In this document: in pieces, positions 1 to 6,382 of the stretch | Numbering within the stretch: position 1 is the first letter of the stretch | Layout: each line of letters begins with the position of its first letter | Assembly: GCA_013362835.1 (NCBI GenBank) | Contig: JABFVJ010000292.1 | Span: forward strand, 1-12,807 | Direction of reading: 5' to 3' | DNA length: 12,807 nucleotides | From: Nonomuraea sp. | Lineage (GTDB): Bacteria; Actinomycetota; Actinomycetes; Streptosporangiales; Streptosporangiaceae | Position numbers and translations under genes: made by a program | The notes under the pieces: model-generated | The model's database searches: none | What the model was told of the DNA's origin: nothing | Seen by the model: only the letters and a program-made list of their open reading frames with translations

Positions 1-555
1 GCCGGTCCACGCCGACCGCTTCATGTCGCCGGACTTGGCGTTGAGCTCCAGGCGGCCCCCCGGCTGGTCGTGGCGCAGCCGCACGCCCGTGGACGTGCCG
101 AGGAAGGTCGAGGTGAGCGAGTGCTCGGCGAAACCGTAGAGCTTCCTGCCGCCCGCCTCGGCGGCGGCGAACGCCTCGCCGAGCGCGGGCGCGAACCCCT
201 CGAACACCCCGATGTCGGTCGGCCGCACCGGCTCGTCCCAGCCGGTCGAGGTCTGCCCGCCCTCGACCAGAGCGCGGGCGTCCTCGGCGGGCCGCGCCTC
301 GCGCGCCGCCCGGTCGGCCGCCGCCACGACGTCCGCGAGCTGGTCGTCGCGTACGGACGAGCGCGAGACCACCCCCACGCCCTGCCCCGCGATCGAGATC
401 ACGGTCAGCCTGGACGAACGGGCCACGCCGTTGGTCGTGAGCGTGTTGCCGGCGAAGCGCAGGTTGGCCGTGGACCCCTCGTCCACCAGCACCACGCAGC
501 CGTCGTTCGCGGAGAGCTCAAGGGCCCTGTCGACCATCTCCTGCGGAGTACTCAC
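1..555 (-). CDS. tldE: TldE/PmbA-family metalloprotease subunit, C-terminus cut by window edge
   Basis: The first 185 codons of a TldD/PmbA-family protein are visible, reading from a GTG start off the left edge. The N-terminal part (residues about 15-75) has the family's early pattern of beta strands, including a stretch reading NLRFAGNTLTTNG and then SIAGQGVGVVSRSS, as in PmbA/TldE N-terminal domains. No HExxxH appears in the visible part, which fits TldE, the partner whose catalytic motif is absent; the C-terminal domain is not in view, so this is not decisive. The GTG start overlaps the tldD stop in a GTGA, implying translational coupling and equal production of the two subunits. In known systems TldD and TldE form a heteromeric protease that trims unfolded or modified peptides. 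The family call is strong; the assignment as TldE rather than a second TldD rests mainly on gene order. Confidence 0.85.
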   Translation of the reverse strand, partial: MSTPQEMVDRALELSANDGCVVLVDEGSTANLRFAGNTLTTNGVARSSRLTVISIAGQGVGVVSRSSVRDDQLADVVAAADRAAREARPAEDARALVEGGQTSTGWDEPVRPTDIGVFEGFAPALGEAFAAAEAGGRKLYGFAEHSLTSTFLGTSTGVRLRHDQPGGRLELNAKSGDMKRSAWTG

Positions 556-2045
556 TTGCCGCCCTCCTGCACGGTGTTGAGGATGCGCACGCCCCTGAAC
601 AGCGCCGACGGGCATCCATGGCTCACCGGCGCGACCTGCCCCGGCTGCCCCTTGCCACAGTTGAACGCGCCGCCCAGCACGTACGTCTCCGGCCCGCCGA
701 CGCCGTCCATCGACTGCCAGAAGTCGGTCGTCGTGGCCTGGTAGGCGAAGTCCCTGACCTGCCCGGCCAGCTTCCCGCCAGCGATCTTGTACGCCCGCTG
801 CCCGGTGAACTGGAAGTTGTAGCGCTGCATGTCGATCGACCAGCTCTTGTCGCCGACGATGTAGAGGCCGCGCTCCACGCCGCCGATCAGCTCCTCGGTG
901 GAGGGGCCGCCGGGCGCGGGCGCCAGCGACACGTTGGCCATGCGCTGGATCGGCATGTGGCCCGGCGAGTCGGCGAACGCGCACCCGTTGGAGCGCCCGA
1001 ACCCCTTCAGCAGCGCCATCCGCCGGTCGAGCTGGTAGCCGACCAGGATGCCGTCCTTGACGATGTCGAAGCTCTGCCCCCGCACGCCCTCGTCGTCGAA
1101 CCCGACCGTCGCCAGGCCGTGGGTGACGGTGCGGTCGCCGGTCACGTTCATCAGCGGCGAGCCGTAGACCAGCTCGTTCAGCTGGTCGAAGGTGGCGAAG
1201 CTGGTGCCGGCGTAGGCCGCCTCGTAGCCGAGCGCCCGGTCGAGCTCGGTGGCGTGGCCGATCGACTCGTGGATCGTCAGCCACAGGTTGGACGGGTCGA
1301 CGACCAGGTCGTAGTCGCCCGCCTCGACCGACGGCGCGGCGAGCTTCTCGGCCAGCAGCTCGGGGAGCCGGGCCAGCTCGCCCTGCCAGTCCCAGCCGGT
1401 GCCCGTCAGGTACTCGTAGCCCCGGCCGACCGGCGGCGCGAGGGTGGACATGTCGTCGAAGCCGCCCTCGTAAGCCTTCATGGCGTTGAGCTCGGGATGC
1501 ACCCGCACCCGCTGCTGCGTGGTCATCGTGCCGGCCGTGTCGGCGTAGAACTTCTGCTCCTTGACCTGCAGCAGCCGGGCCGAGACGTGGTCGGCGCCCT
1601 TGAGCAGCCCCGCCGACCAGTCGGCCAGCAGGCCCACCTTGTCGGCCTGGGACACCTCGAACGGGTCGACGTCGTAGGCCGACACCCACACCGCCTCGGC
1701 GTGCACCGGCTCGGGCGCCAGCTCGATGGGCTCCCGGTTGATGGGCGCGCTCACCTCGGCCACCCGCACCGCCTGCTCGGCCACCTCGGCGGCGGCCCGC
1801 GGCGTCAGGTGGATGCCGGCGGCGAAGCCCCACGTGCCGCCCTTGACGACGCGGACGGCGTAGCCGAGGTCGTCGGCGTCGACGGCGCCTTCGAGGCGGG
1901 CGTCGTAGAGGCTGAGCGTCTCGGCCCTGACGCGTTCGAGACGGAAGTCGGCGTGCTCGGCGCCCAGGTCGCGAGCGCGTTGCAAGGCGGCGTCCGCGAG
2001 CTGCCGCAACGGCAGCTCCAGGAAATCGGGATCGATCTGGCGCAT
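552..2045 (-). CDS. tldD: TldD-family zinc metalloprotease
   Basis: A 497-residue protein, close to the normal TldD length. The zinc motif HExxxH is present at H259-E260-S-I-G-H264. C463, in the NCGKGQPGQ segment near the C-terminus, matches the cysteine that serves as third metal ligand in E. coli TldD (family knowledge). Residues about 15-95 form the N-terminal domain and 240-490 the catalytic domain. It should act in the cytoplasm with TldE, encoded immediately downstream with a 4-nt overlap. The ATG at 2045 was chosen because a TAGGAT hexamer lies exactly 7 nt upstream, as expected for a leaderless mRNA. A GTG two codons earlier (2051) is possible. Starts further upstream would overlap the divergent fabG promoter and start, and add residues with no family resemblance. 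No RiPP precursor or modification gene is next to it in the window, so a maturation substrate cannot be named. Confidence 0.93.
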   Translation of the reverse strand: MRQIDPDFLELPLRQLADAALQRARDLGAEHADFRLERVRAETLSLYDARLEGAVDADDLGYAVRVVKGGTWGFAAGIHLTPRAAAEVAEQAVRVAEVSAPINREPIELAPEPVHAEAVWVSAYDVDPFEVSQADKVGLLADWSAGLLKGADHVSARLLQVKEQKFYADTAGTMTTQQRVRVHPELNAMKAYEGGFDDMSTLAPPVGRGYEYLTGTGWDWQGELARLPELLAEKLAAPSVEAGDYDLVVDPSNLWLTIHESIGHATELDRALGYEAAYAGTSFATFDQLNELVYGSPLMNVTGDRTVTHGLATVGFDDEGVRGQSFDIVKDGILVGYQLDRRMALLKGFGRSNGCAFADSPGHMPIQRMANVSLAPAPGGPSTEELIGGVERGLYIVGDKSWSIDMQRYNFQFTGQRAYKIAGGKLAGQVRDFAYQATTTDFWQSMDGVGGPETYVLGGAFNCGKGQPGQVAPVSHGCPSALFRGVRILNTVQEGGK

Positions 2046-2052
2046 GTCCACG

Positions 2053-2058
2053 ATCCTA
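2053..2058 (-). promoter_or_regulatory. Candidate -10 element of tldD, leaderless transcript
   Basis: TAGGAT fits the actinobacterial TANNNT -10 consensus and is separated by 7 nt from the tldD ATG, so transcription would begin at or next to the start codon. No Shine-Dalgarno lies before the ATG. No convincing -35 hexamer is visible at 16-18 nt. Confidence 0.5.
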
Positions 2059-2108
2059 ACCCTGTGATCTTGTACCACCCGGACAAGCGGATACCCGCGA
2101 GTAAGAGA

Positions 2109-2114
2109 TAGCGT
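2109..2114 (+). promoter_or_regulatory. Weak candidate -10 element of fabG
   Basis: TAGCGT fits TANNNT and sits 8 nt before the fabG ATG; no Shine-Dalgarno is seen between them. It would make fabG leaderless, transcribed divergently from tldD within a gap of only 77 bp. The hexamer matches the consensus only at its key positions, and a true promoter may lie further upstream inside the gap. Confidence 0.25.
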
Positions 2115-2122
2115 CAGATGCC

Positions 2123-2818
2123 ATGGCACGCTCTGTACTCGTCACCGGAGGCAATCGCGGCATAGGCCTCGCGATAGCCCGTGAACTCGCCGCGGCCGGC
2201 GACGCCGTCGCGGTCACCTACCGATCGGGGGAGCCGCCGGAGGGCCTGTTCGGCGTCCGCTGCGACGTCACCAGCACGGCCGAGGTGGAGGCCGCCTTCG
2301 ACAAGGTCGAGGCCGAGCACGGCCCGGTCGAGGTCCTCGTCTCCAACGCGGGCATGACCAAGGACACCCTGCTGGCCATGATGAAGGAAGACGCCTTCAC
2401 CGACGTCATCGACGCCAACCTGACCGGCGCCTACCGCGTGGCCAGGCGCGCCATCAGGCCCATGATGAAGCTCAAGCGCGGCCGCATCATCCTCATCTCC
2501 TCCGTGGTCGGCCTGTCCGGCCAGGCGGGCCAGGCCAACTACGCCGCCTCCAAGGCCGGCCTGGTCGGCTTCGCCCGCTCGCTCGCCCGCGAGTACGGCT
2601 CCCGCAACATCACCGTCAACGTGGTCGCGCCCGGATTCGTGGCCACCGACATGACGGCCGGTCTCGACCAGGAGGCCATCGTCAAGGACATCCCTCTCGG
2701 GCGCCAGGCGGCTCCCGCGGAGGTCGCGCGTGTCGTCCGCTTCCTGGCGGGCGACGACGCCTCTTACATCACCGGGGCCGTGATCCCGGTCGACGGCGGA
2801 CTCGGAATGGGGCACTGA
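2123..2818 (+). CDS. fabG: 3-oxoacyl-ACP reductase FabG
   Basis: A 231-residue classical short-chain dehydrogenase. The NADPH-binding TGGNRGIG lies at 8-15 and the NAG motif at 75-77. The catalytic tetrad is N99, S127, Y140 and K144 (YAASK), followed by PGFVATDM at about 170-177 and the C-terminal PVDGG at 222-226. The PGFVxTDM signature and the tandem with an enoyl-ACP reductase are typical of FabG/MabA, which reduces 3-oxoacyl-ACP to 3-hydroxyacyl-ACP in FAS-II elongation in the cytosol. At 231 residues it is slightly shorter than E. coli FabG (244), with a short segment at 36-45 after the second strand. Its stop is followed after one base by the fabI start, so the two are surely co-transcribed. 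There is no Shine-Dalgarno before the ATG. Confidence 0.95.
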   Translation: MARSVLVTGGNRGIGLAIARELAAAGDAVAVTYRSGEPPEGLFGVRCDVTSTAEVEAAFDKVEAEHGPVEVLVSNAGMTKDTLLAMMKEDAFTDVIDANLTGAYRVARRAIRPMMKLKRGRIILISSVVGLSGQAGQANYAASKAGLVGFARSLAREYGSRNITVNVVAPGFVATDMTAGLDQEAIVKDIPLGRQAAPAEVARVVRFLAGDDASYITGAVIPVDGGLGMGH

Positions 2819-2819
2819 C

Positions 2820-3584
2820 GTGGGAATTCTCCAAGGCAAGCGGATCCTCGTGACCGGGGTGCTCACCGACTCCTCCATCGCCTTCTCGGTGGCCAAGCTG
2901 GCCCAGGAGCAGGGCGCGACGGTGGTGCTCACCGGGTTCGGCCGGCTGAGCCTGGTCGAGCGCATCGCCAAGCGGCTGCCCGAGCCGGCGCCGGTGCTGG
3001 AGCTCGACGTGCAGAGCACCGACCAGCTCGACTCGCTGGCCGCCAGGGTCGGCGAGCACGTCGACGGGCTCGACGGCGTCGTGCACTCGATCGGGTTCGC
3101 GCCGCAGAGCGCCATGGGCGGCAACTTCCTCAACACGCCGTGGGAGGACGTCGCGACCGCGCTGCAGGTGTCCACGTACTCGTTCAAGTCGCTGGCGGTG
3201 GCCTGCCTGCCGCTGATGAAGGAGGGCGGCGCGGTCGTCGGCCTCGACTTCGACGCCTCCAAGGCGTGGCCCGTCTACGACTGGATGGGCGTGGCCAAGG
3301 CCGGTCTGGAGTCCTGCAGCCGCTACCTCGCCCGCGACCTCGGCAAGCACAACATCCGGGTCAACCTGGTCTCGGCCGGGCCGCTGCGCACGATGGCGGC
3401 CAAGTCGATCCCGGGCTTCAAGGAGTTCGAGGAGAGCTGGCCGGAGCGTTCGCCGCTGGGCTGGGACCTCAACGACACCGTCCCGGCCGCCAAGGCGTGC
3501 GTGGCGCTCATGTCCGACTGGTTCCCGGCCACGACGGGCGAGATCGTCCACGTCGACGGCGGCGCCCACGCCATCGGCGCCTGA
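2820..3584 (+). CDS. fabI: NADH-dependent enoyl-ACP reductase FabI (InhA-like)
   Basis: A 254-residue enoyl reductase of the InhA/FabI type, starting with GTG one base after the fabG stop. The modified Rossmann motif with TGVLTDSSI is at 12-20, the HSIGF segment at 89-93 (S90 matching InhA S94), F144 in LDFDAS, and the ENR-specific Y-x6-K pair is Y153 and K160. The C-terminal TGEIVHVDGG is at 239-248. It reduces trans-2-enoyl-ACP, the last step of each FAS-II cycle, following FabG action and dehydration. The sequence is clearly close to mycobacterial InhA, but the substrate-binding loop after GPLRT (about 188-215) is roughly ten residues shorter than in InhA. That suggests ordinary rather than meromycolate chain lengths (inference). 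The fabG-fabI order is the same as mabA-inhA in mycobacteria. Confidence 0.95.
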   Translation: MGILQGKRILVTGVLTDSSIAFSVAKLAQEQGATVVLTGFGRLSLVERIAKRLPEPAPVLELDVQSTDQLDSLAARVGEHVDGLDGVVHSIGFAPQSAMGGNFLNTPWEDVATALQVSTYSFKSLAVACLPLMKEGGAVVGLDFDASKAWPVYDWMGVAKAGLESCSRYLARDLGKHNIRVNLVSAGPLRTMAAKSIPGFKEFEESWPERSPLGWDLNDTVPAAKACVALMSDWFPATTGEIVHVDGGAHAIGA

Positions 3585-3611
3585 CGTACCCAACCTCGGG
3601 CGGGCTCAGGC
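3579..3611. terminator. Weak inverted repeat spanning convergent stop codons
   Basis: GCCTGA at 3579-3584 and TCAGGC at 3606-3611 are perfect 6-bp inverted repeats that contain the fabI stop and the stop of the convergent exported-protein gene, with a 21-nt loop. No U-tract follows on either strand. It could help bidirectional termination in the very short gap, but a chance pairing is as likely. Confidence 0.2.
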
Positions 3612-4466
3612 CAGGCGGTGCCGGCCGTTGCCCGCCGGGGCGGGCTCGAACGGGATCGACTCGCTCGGCTCGGCCCGGTGCCGCCGCTGCTGCACGATGC
3701 GGGTGGCGAGCACCGCCGACCCGAGCAGGACGATCGTCAGCACGGTGCCCAGCACGTCGGAGGCCGGCGGGCTGGGCCGCACCACCCGCCGGTCGCGCAG
3801 CGGCACGGCCAGCTCCCGCGCCAGCGGGTTGGGCCACAGCAGGTCGACCCGCGCGTCACCGGGATCGGCCGCCGGCTCCTCGGCCGCGACCGGCCGCCCG
3901 TCGCCCACCGTGTACGGCCCGCTCTCCGGCGGCGTCGGCGCCCGCGTCGGCAGCGGCGCGCTCTGGTCCTCGGCCCGCTCACGCGGCCGCTCCACCTGCC
4001 GCCCGATCCCGGGGGAGGGCGTGGGCCGCGGCGTCAGTGACGAGAGCACTCCCTGGTCGCCGCAGCCCAGCACCGGCAGGCACACGTTCTTCAGCGTCTC
4101 GGGCAGCAGCCCGCTCCCGGTGGGGCTCGGCGTCGGCTTGGCGGGGGCGGACGACGCGGACGACGGGGACGACTTCGACGGCTTGGCGGCCTTGCCCGTC
4201 GGGACGGCCTCGCCGACGGTGCCGAGCACGTCGTCGGTCGTCTTCTCGACGCCCTTGGTCACCGGCTCGGCCTTGCCGCCGGTCACGGCGTCGACCGTGT
4301 CGGTGAGCGCGCCCACCACGTCGCACAGGGTGTTGGTCACCCCCGAGAGCAGGCCACCGTCGCGTGTGCAGTCCTGGGCGGCGGCGGACGCGGCCGGCGC
4401 CGCCGCCGGAATCGCCCCCAGCGCCACCGCGAGGACTCCGGCTGAGATCGCGGTCCTGCTCCTCAT
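3606..4466 (-). CDS. Exported, membrane-anchored protein of unknown function with four cysteines
   Basis: I do not recognise a family for this 286-residue protein. Residues 1-29 are a classical signal peptide: basic start (MRSR), a hydrophobic core at 7-20, and an Ala-rich end with AxA cleavage options around 26-30. The exported region has four cysteines, C33, C48, C129 and C135, enough for two disulfides. Between them lies a Ser/Pro/Lys-rich linker (about 92-118). Another Pro-rich disordered stretch covers about 145-200. A single hydrophobic helix at about 238-256 (VLGTVLTIVLLGSAVLATRIV) is followed by basic residues (QQRRHR) and a short cytoplasmic tail. The expected topology is a surface domain tethered to the membrane by a C-terminal anchor. 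The ATG at 4466 is chosen for its AGGAGG 6 nt upstream and the signal peptide directly after it. A role at the cell surface is all that can be inferred. Confidence 0.85.
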   Translation of the reverse strand: MRSRTAISAGVLAVALGAIPAAAPAASAAAQDCTRDGGLLSGVTNTLCDVVGALTDTVDAVTGGKAEPVTKGVEKTTDDVLGTVGEAVPTGKAAKPSKSSPSSASSAPAKPTPSPTGSGLLPETLKNVCLPVLGCGDQGVLSSLTPRPTPSPGIGRQVERPRERAEDQSAPLPTRAPTPPESGPYTVGDGRPVAAEEPAADPGDARVDLLWPNPLARELAVPLRDRRVVRPSPPASDVLGTVLTIVLLGSAVLATRIVQQRRHRAEPSESIPFEPAPAGNGRHRLA

Positions 4467-4472
4467 CCGTCC

Positions 4473-4478
4473 CCTCCT
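4473..4478 (-). promoter_or_regulatory. Strong Shine-Dalgarno of the exported-protein gene
   Basis: AGGAGG lies 6 nt before the ATG at 4466. It fixes the start codon and rejects an in-frame start 50 codons upstream, which would place a highly basic stretch ahead of the signal peptide. Confidence 0.75.
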
Positions 4479-4553
4479 GCGTCGCTTCCGGAGGAAATCT
4501 TTATGGACATCGCTCGTCAGACGCAGGCTTTTTCCCGGTAAAGTTGCGATTCG

Positions 4554-4570
4554 GTATCGACTAGTGATAC
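4554..4570. repeat. Inverted repeat in the promoter gap of the exported-protein gene
   Basis: GTATC (4554-4558) and GATAC (4566-4570) flank a 7-nt centre containing ACTAGT, itself a palindrome. It lies in the 127-bp gap 4467-4593, which is visibly AT-richer than the surroundings and must hold the promoter of the minus-strand exported-protein gene unless that gene is read from the aldo/keto reductase. It may be an operator; no regulator can be named. Confidence 0.3.
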
Positions 4571-4593
4571 GCGAGACTGTTTCTCGTTCGGTC

Positions 4594-5541
4594 TCAGTCG
4601 AGCGAGGACACGTCATCGAGCGCCTCCCGGATCTCGATCGGGAGCACGACGTCTTCGGCCGGCAGGATGCCCTTGAGCTGCGCGTGCGTACGCGCGCCGA
4701 CGATCGCCGAGGCGATGCCCGGCTGATCGCGCACCCACGACAGGGCGACGGCCAGGGGCGAGACGCCGAGCCCGTCGGCGGCGGTCATGACCGACTCGAC
4801 GACGCTGCGCCCGCGCTCGTCGAGGTAGGGGCGGACGAAGTCGGCGAAGTGCGGCGTGGCGGCCCGCGAGTCGGCCGGGATGCCGGTGCGGTACTTGCCG
4901 GTCAGCACGCCGCGGCCGAGCGGCGACCAGGCCAGCACGCCCACGTCGAGGTGGGCCGCGGCGGGCAGCAGCTCGCGCTCGGGCTCGCGGGCCAGCAGGG
5001 AGTATTCGACCTGGGCCGAGGTGATCGGGATGCGGCCGGGGATCGACTTCTGGGTGACCGCGGCGGCGGCGAGCTGCCAGCCCGTGTAGTCGCACACGCC
5101 CGCGTAGACGGCGCGGCCCGAGGACACGATCGCGTCGAGGGCGGCCAGCGTCTCCTCCAGCGGCACCTCGGCGTCGTAGGTGTGCAGCTGCCACAGGTCG
5201 ACGTAGTCGAGGCCGAGGCGGTTGAGCGACTCGTCGACGGCGGCGATCAGGTGGCGCCTGGAGGCGTCGCGGGGCCGGCGGCCGGTCGGCGTGACCACGG
5301 CCTTGGTGGAGATCACCAGCTCCGAGCGCGGCACCGAGTCGCGCAGCATCCGGCCGAGCAGCCGCTCGGCGTCGCCGCCGGTGTAGACGTCGGCCGTGTC
5401 GACGAGGGTGCCGCCCGCGTCGAGGAACGCACGGAGCTGGGCGGCCGCCTCCTCCGCGTCGGTGTCACGCCCCCAGGTCATCGTGCCGAGCCCCAGCCGG
5501 GACACCGACAGGCCGCTGCGACCGACATAACGCTGCTCCAT
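4594..5541 (-). CDS. Aldo/keto reductase
   Basis: A 315-residue NADPH-dependent aldo/keto reductase with the TIM-barrel family's landmarks: RLGLGTMTWG at 15-24, GGTLVDTADVY at 43-53, and the catalytic tetrad D48, Y53, K80 and H120. The segment WSPLGRGVLTGKY (about 208-220) and, near the C-terminus, IVGARTHAQL (cofactor phosphate/adenine binding region) are also present. The length is usual for the bacterial AKRs related to the Kv-beta subunit or the YajO/Tas group. It probably reduces an aldehyde or ketone in the cytosol; the substrate cannot be told from sequence. It stands upstream of the exported-protein gene on the same strand with a 127-bp gap, so they may or may not be co-transcribed. 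It is divergent from the phosphatase gene. There is no good Shine-Dalgarno before the ATG. Confidence 0.93.
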   Translation of the reverse strand: MEQRYVGRSGLSVSRLGLGTMTWGRDTDAEEAAAQLRAFLDAGGTLVDTADVYTGGDAERLLGRMLRDSVPRSELVISTKAVVTPTGRRPRDASRRHLIAAVDESLNRLGLDYVDLWQLHTYDAEVPLEETLAALDAIVSSGRAVYAGVCDYTGWQLAAAAVTQKSIPGRIPITSAQVEYSLLAREPERELLPAAAHLDVGVLAWSPLGRGVLTGKYRTGIPADSRAATPHFADFVRPYLDERGRSVVESVMTAADGLGVSPLAVALSWVRDQPGIASAIVGARTHAQLKGILPAEDVVLPIEIREALDDVSSLD

Positions 5542-5550
5542 GATCCCGCC

Positions 5551-5556
5551 AGGTTA
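5551..5556 (-). promoter_or_regulatory. Weak candidate -10 element of the aldo/keto reductase gene
   Basis: TAACCT fits TANNNT and is separated by 9 nt from the ATG at 5541. It is part of GGTAACC, whose two halves are complementary. A leaderless or very short-leader transcript is possible. No -35 match is clear, and the 145-bp gap 5542-5686 holds no other feature I can support. Confidence 0.25.
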
Positions 5557-5674
5557 CCAAGAACAATCCCGCTCACCAGCCTGCCGCTCCAATGTCCTGC
5601 CTGGTGGAGACCGTGGCGGCGGGTCGTCGTGAAGATTTCTCGCAGGTCGGTGAAACACGGTGATCGACGCCTGC

Positions 5675-5680
5675 GACACT
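5675..5680 (+). promoter_or_regulatory. Weak candidate -10 element of the phosphatase gene
   Basis: GACACT lies 6 nt before the GTG at 5687 and shares the last four bases of a common actinobacterial -10, TACACT. The spacing repeats what is seen at other genes in this window and is part of the reason for choosing the GTG at 5687 over the one at 5660. The first base of the hexamer departs from the consensus. Confidence 0.25.
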
Positions 5681-5686
5681 TGCTGT

Positions 5687-6373
5687 GTGACCACCCTTCT
5701 GCTGGCCCGCCACGGGCTGACCGACCTCACCGGGCCGGTGCTGGCCGGGCGCACCCCGGGGGTGCATCTGAGCGAGGCGGGCAGGGCCCAGGCGGACGCC
5801 CTGGCCGGGCGCATCGCGGGCGTCCGGCTCGACGCCATTGTCTCCAGTCCGCTCGAACGCTGCCGGGAAACGGCCGAAGCCGTCGCCGAGGGGCGCGACG
5901 CGGACGTGGAGATCGACGACCGGTTCATCGAGTGCGGCTACGGCACCTGGACCGGACGGCCGCTGAAGGAGCTCGCGCGCGAGCCGCTGTGGCAGGTCGT
6001 GCAGGCGCATCCGAGCGCGGCGACATTTCCGGAAGGGGAGTCGCTGGCCGGTATGCAACATCGGGCGGTCGCCGCGGTCCGGGAGTGGAATCTGCGTCTC
6101 GGGGTGAAGGGTGTCTACCTGGCGTGCACCCACGGAGACGTCATCAAGGCGATCGTCGCGGACGCGCTGGGGCTCCACCTCGATCATTTTCAGCGGATAA
6201 CAGCCGATCCTGGAGCTCTCACCGTCATTCGCTATGCCCCCTTGCGTCCCTTTGTTATCAGGATTAACGATATGGGGGAATTGCGGTTGCCCGAGGATTC
6301 GGAGGAGAAAGACGGGGGAGAAAACATCACCGGGAGCGATGCCGCCGTCGGCGGTGGACCCGGGACCACGTAA
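5687..6373 (+). CDS. Histidine phosphatase superfamily protein (MSMEG_4193-type putative phosphomutase)
   Basis: A 228-residue protein from GTG 5687. It has the histidine-phosphatase catalytic core: RHG with nucleophile H9 and R8, R58 in SSPLERCRET, acid/base candidate E82 in the segment IECGYGTW, and H149 in ACTHGD. It should hydrolyse or transfer a phosphate through phospho-His9, but the substrate is unknown. In actinobacteria a protein of this type is usually next to a DUF3090 gene and a kinase-fold gene near mshC, as here. An alternative start nine codons upstream (GTG 5660) adds only a Cys-rich stretch ahead of the conserved first strand, so I prefer 5687. The C-terminal 30 residues are acidic and Gly-rich and are probably disordered. 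Its 3' third is notably lower in GC than the rest of the window. The TAA stop is also the start of the next gene's likely -10 hexamer. Confidence 0.88.
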   Translation: MTTLLLARHGLTDLTGPVLAGRTPGVHLSEAGRAQADALAGRIAGVRLDAIVSSPLERCRETAEAVAEGRDADVEIDDRFIECGYGTWTGRPLKELAREPLWQVVQAHPSAATFPEGESLAGMQHRAVAAVREWNLRLGVKGVYLACTHGDVIKAIVADALGLHLDHFQRITADPGALTVIRYAPLRPFVIRINDMGELRLPEDSEEKDGGENITGSDAAVGGGPGTT

Positions 6374-6376
6374 GGT
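6371..6376 (+). promoter_or_regulatory. Candidate -10 element of the DUF3090 gene, leaderless
   Basis: TAAGGT fits TANNNT and ends 6 nt before the ATG at 6383. Its first three bases are the stop codon of the phosphatase gene. There is no adequate Shine-Dalgarno (CAGG directly next to the start is too close). No clear -35. Confidence 0.4.
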
Positions 6377-6382
6377 CAGGCT

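Noticed and set aside
618..2111. Plus-strand open frame opposite tldD (497 codons)
   Set aside because: The minus strand encodes TldD with HExxxH and full family length. The plus frame has no recognisable motif and ends inside the tldD-fabG promoter gap.
2046..2129. Longer tldD reading frame extending to 2129
   Set aside because: It would overlap the fabG start, adds residues unlike TldD N-termini and bypasses the well-spaced TAGGAT before the ATG at 2045.
4092..4106. LPETL in the exported protein, resembling a sortase LPxTG signal
   Set aside because: It is in mid-protein, more than 100 residues from the C-terminal membrane helix, and lacks the Gly. Sortase signals sit directly before the helix.
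6191..6204. AGCGGATAACA, resembling the core of the E. coli lac operator
   Set aside because: It lies inside the phosphatase coding frame (residues RITA), is a single half-matching stretch, and no LacI-type gene or lac-like context is present.
3628..6267. Very long plus-strand open frame (879 codons) across the exported-protein, aldo/keto reductase and phosphatase genes
   Set aside because: It is antisense to two well-supported genes and out of frame with a third. Its translation is Arg/Ala/Gly-rich without any domain, as expected for shadow frames in high-GC DNA.
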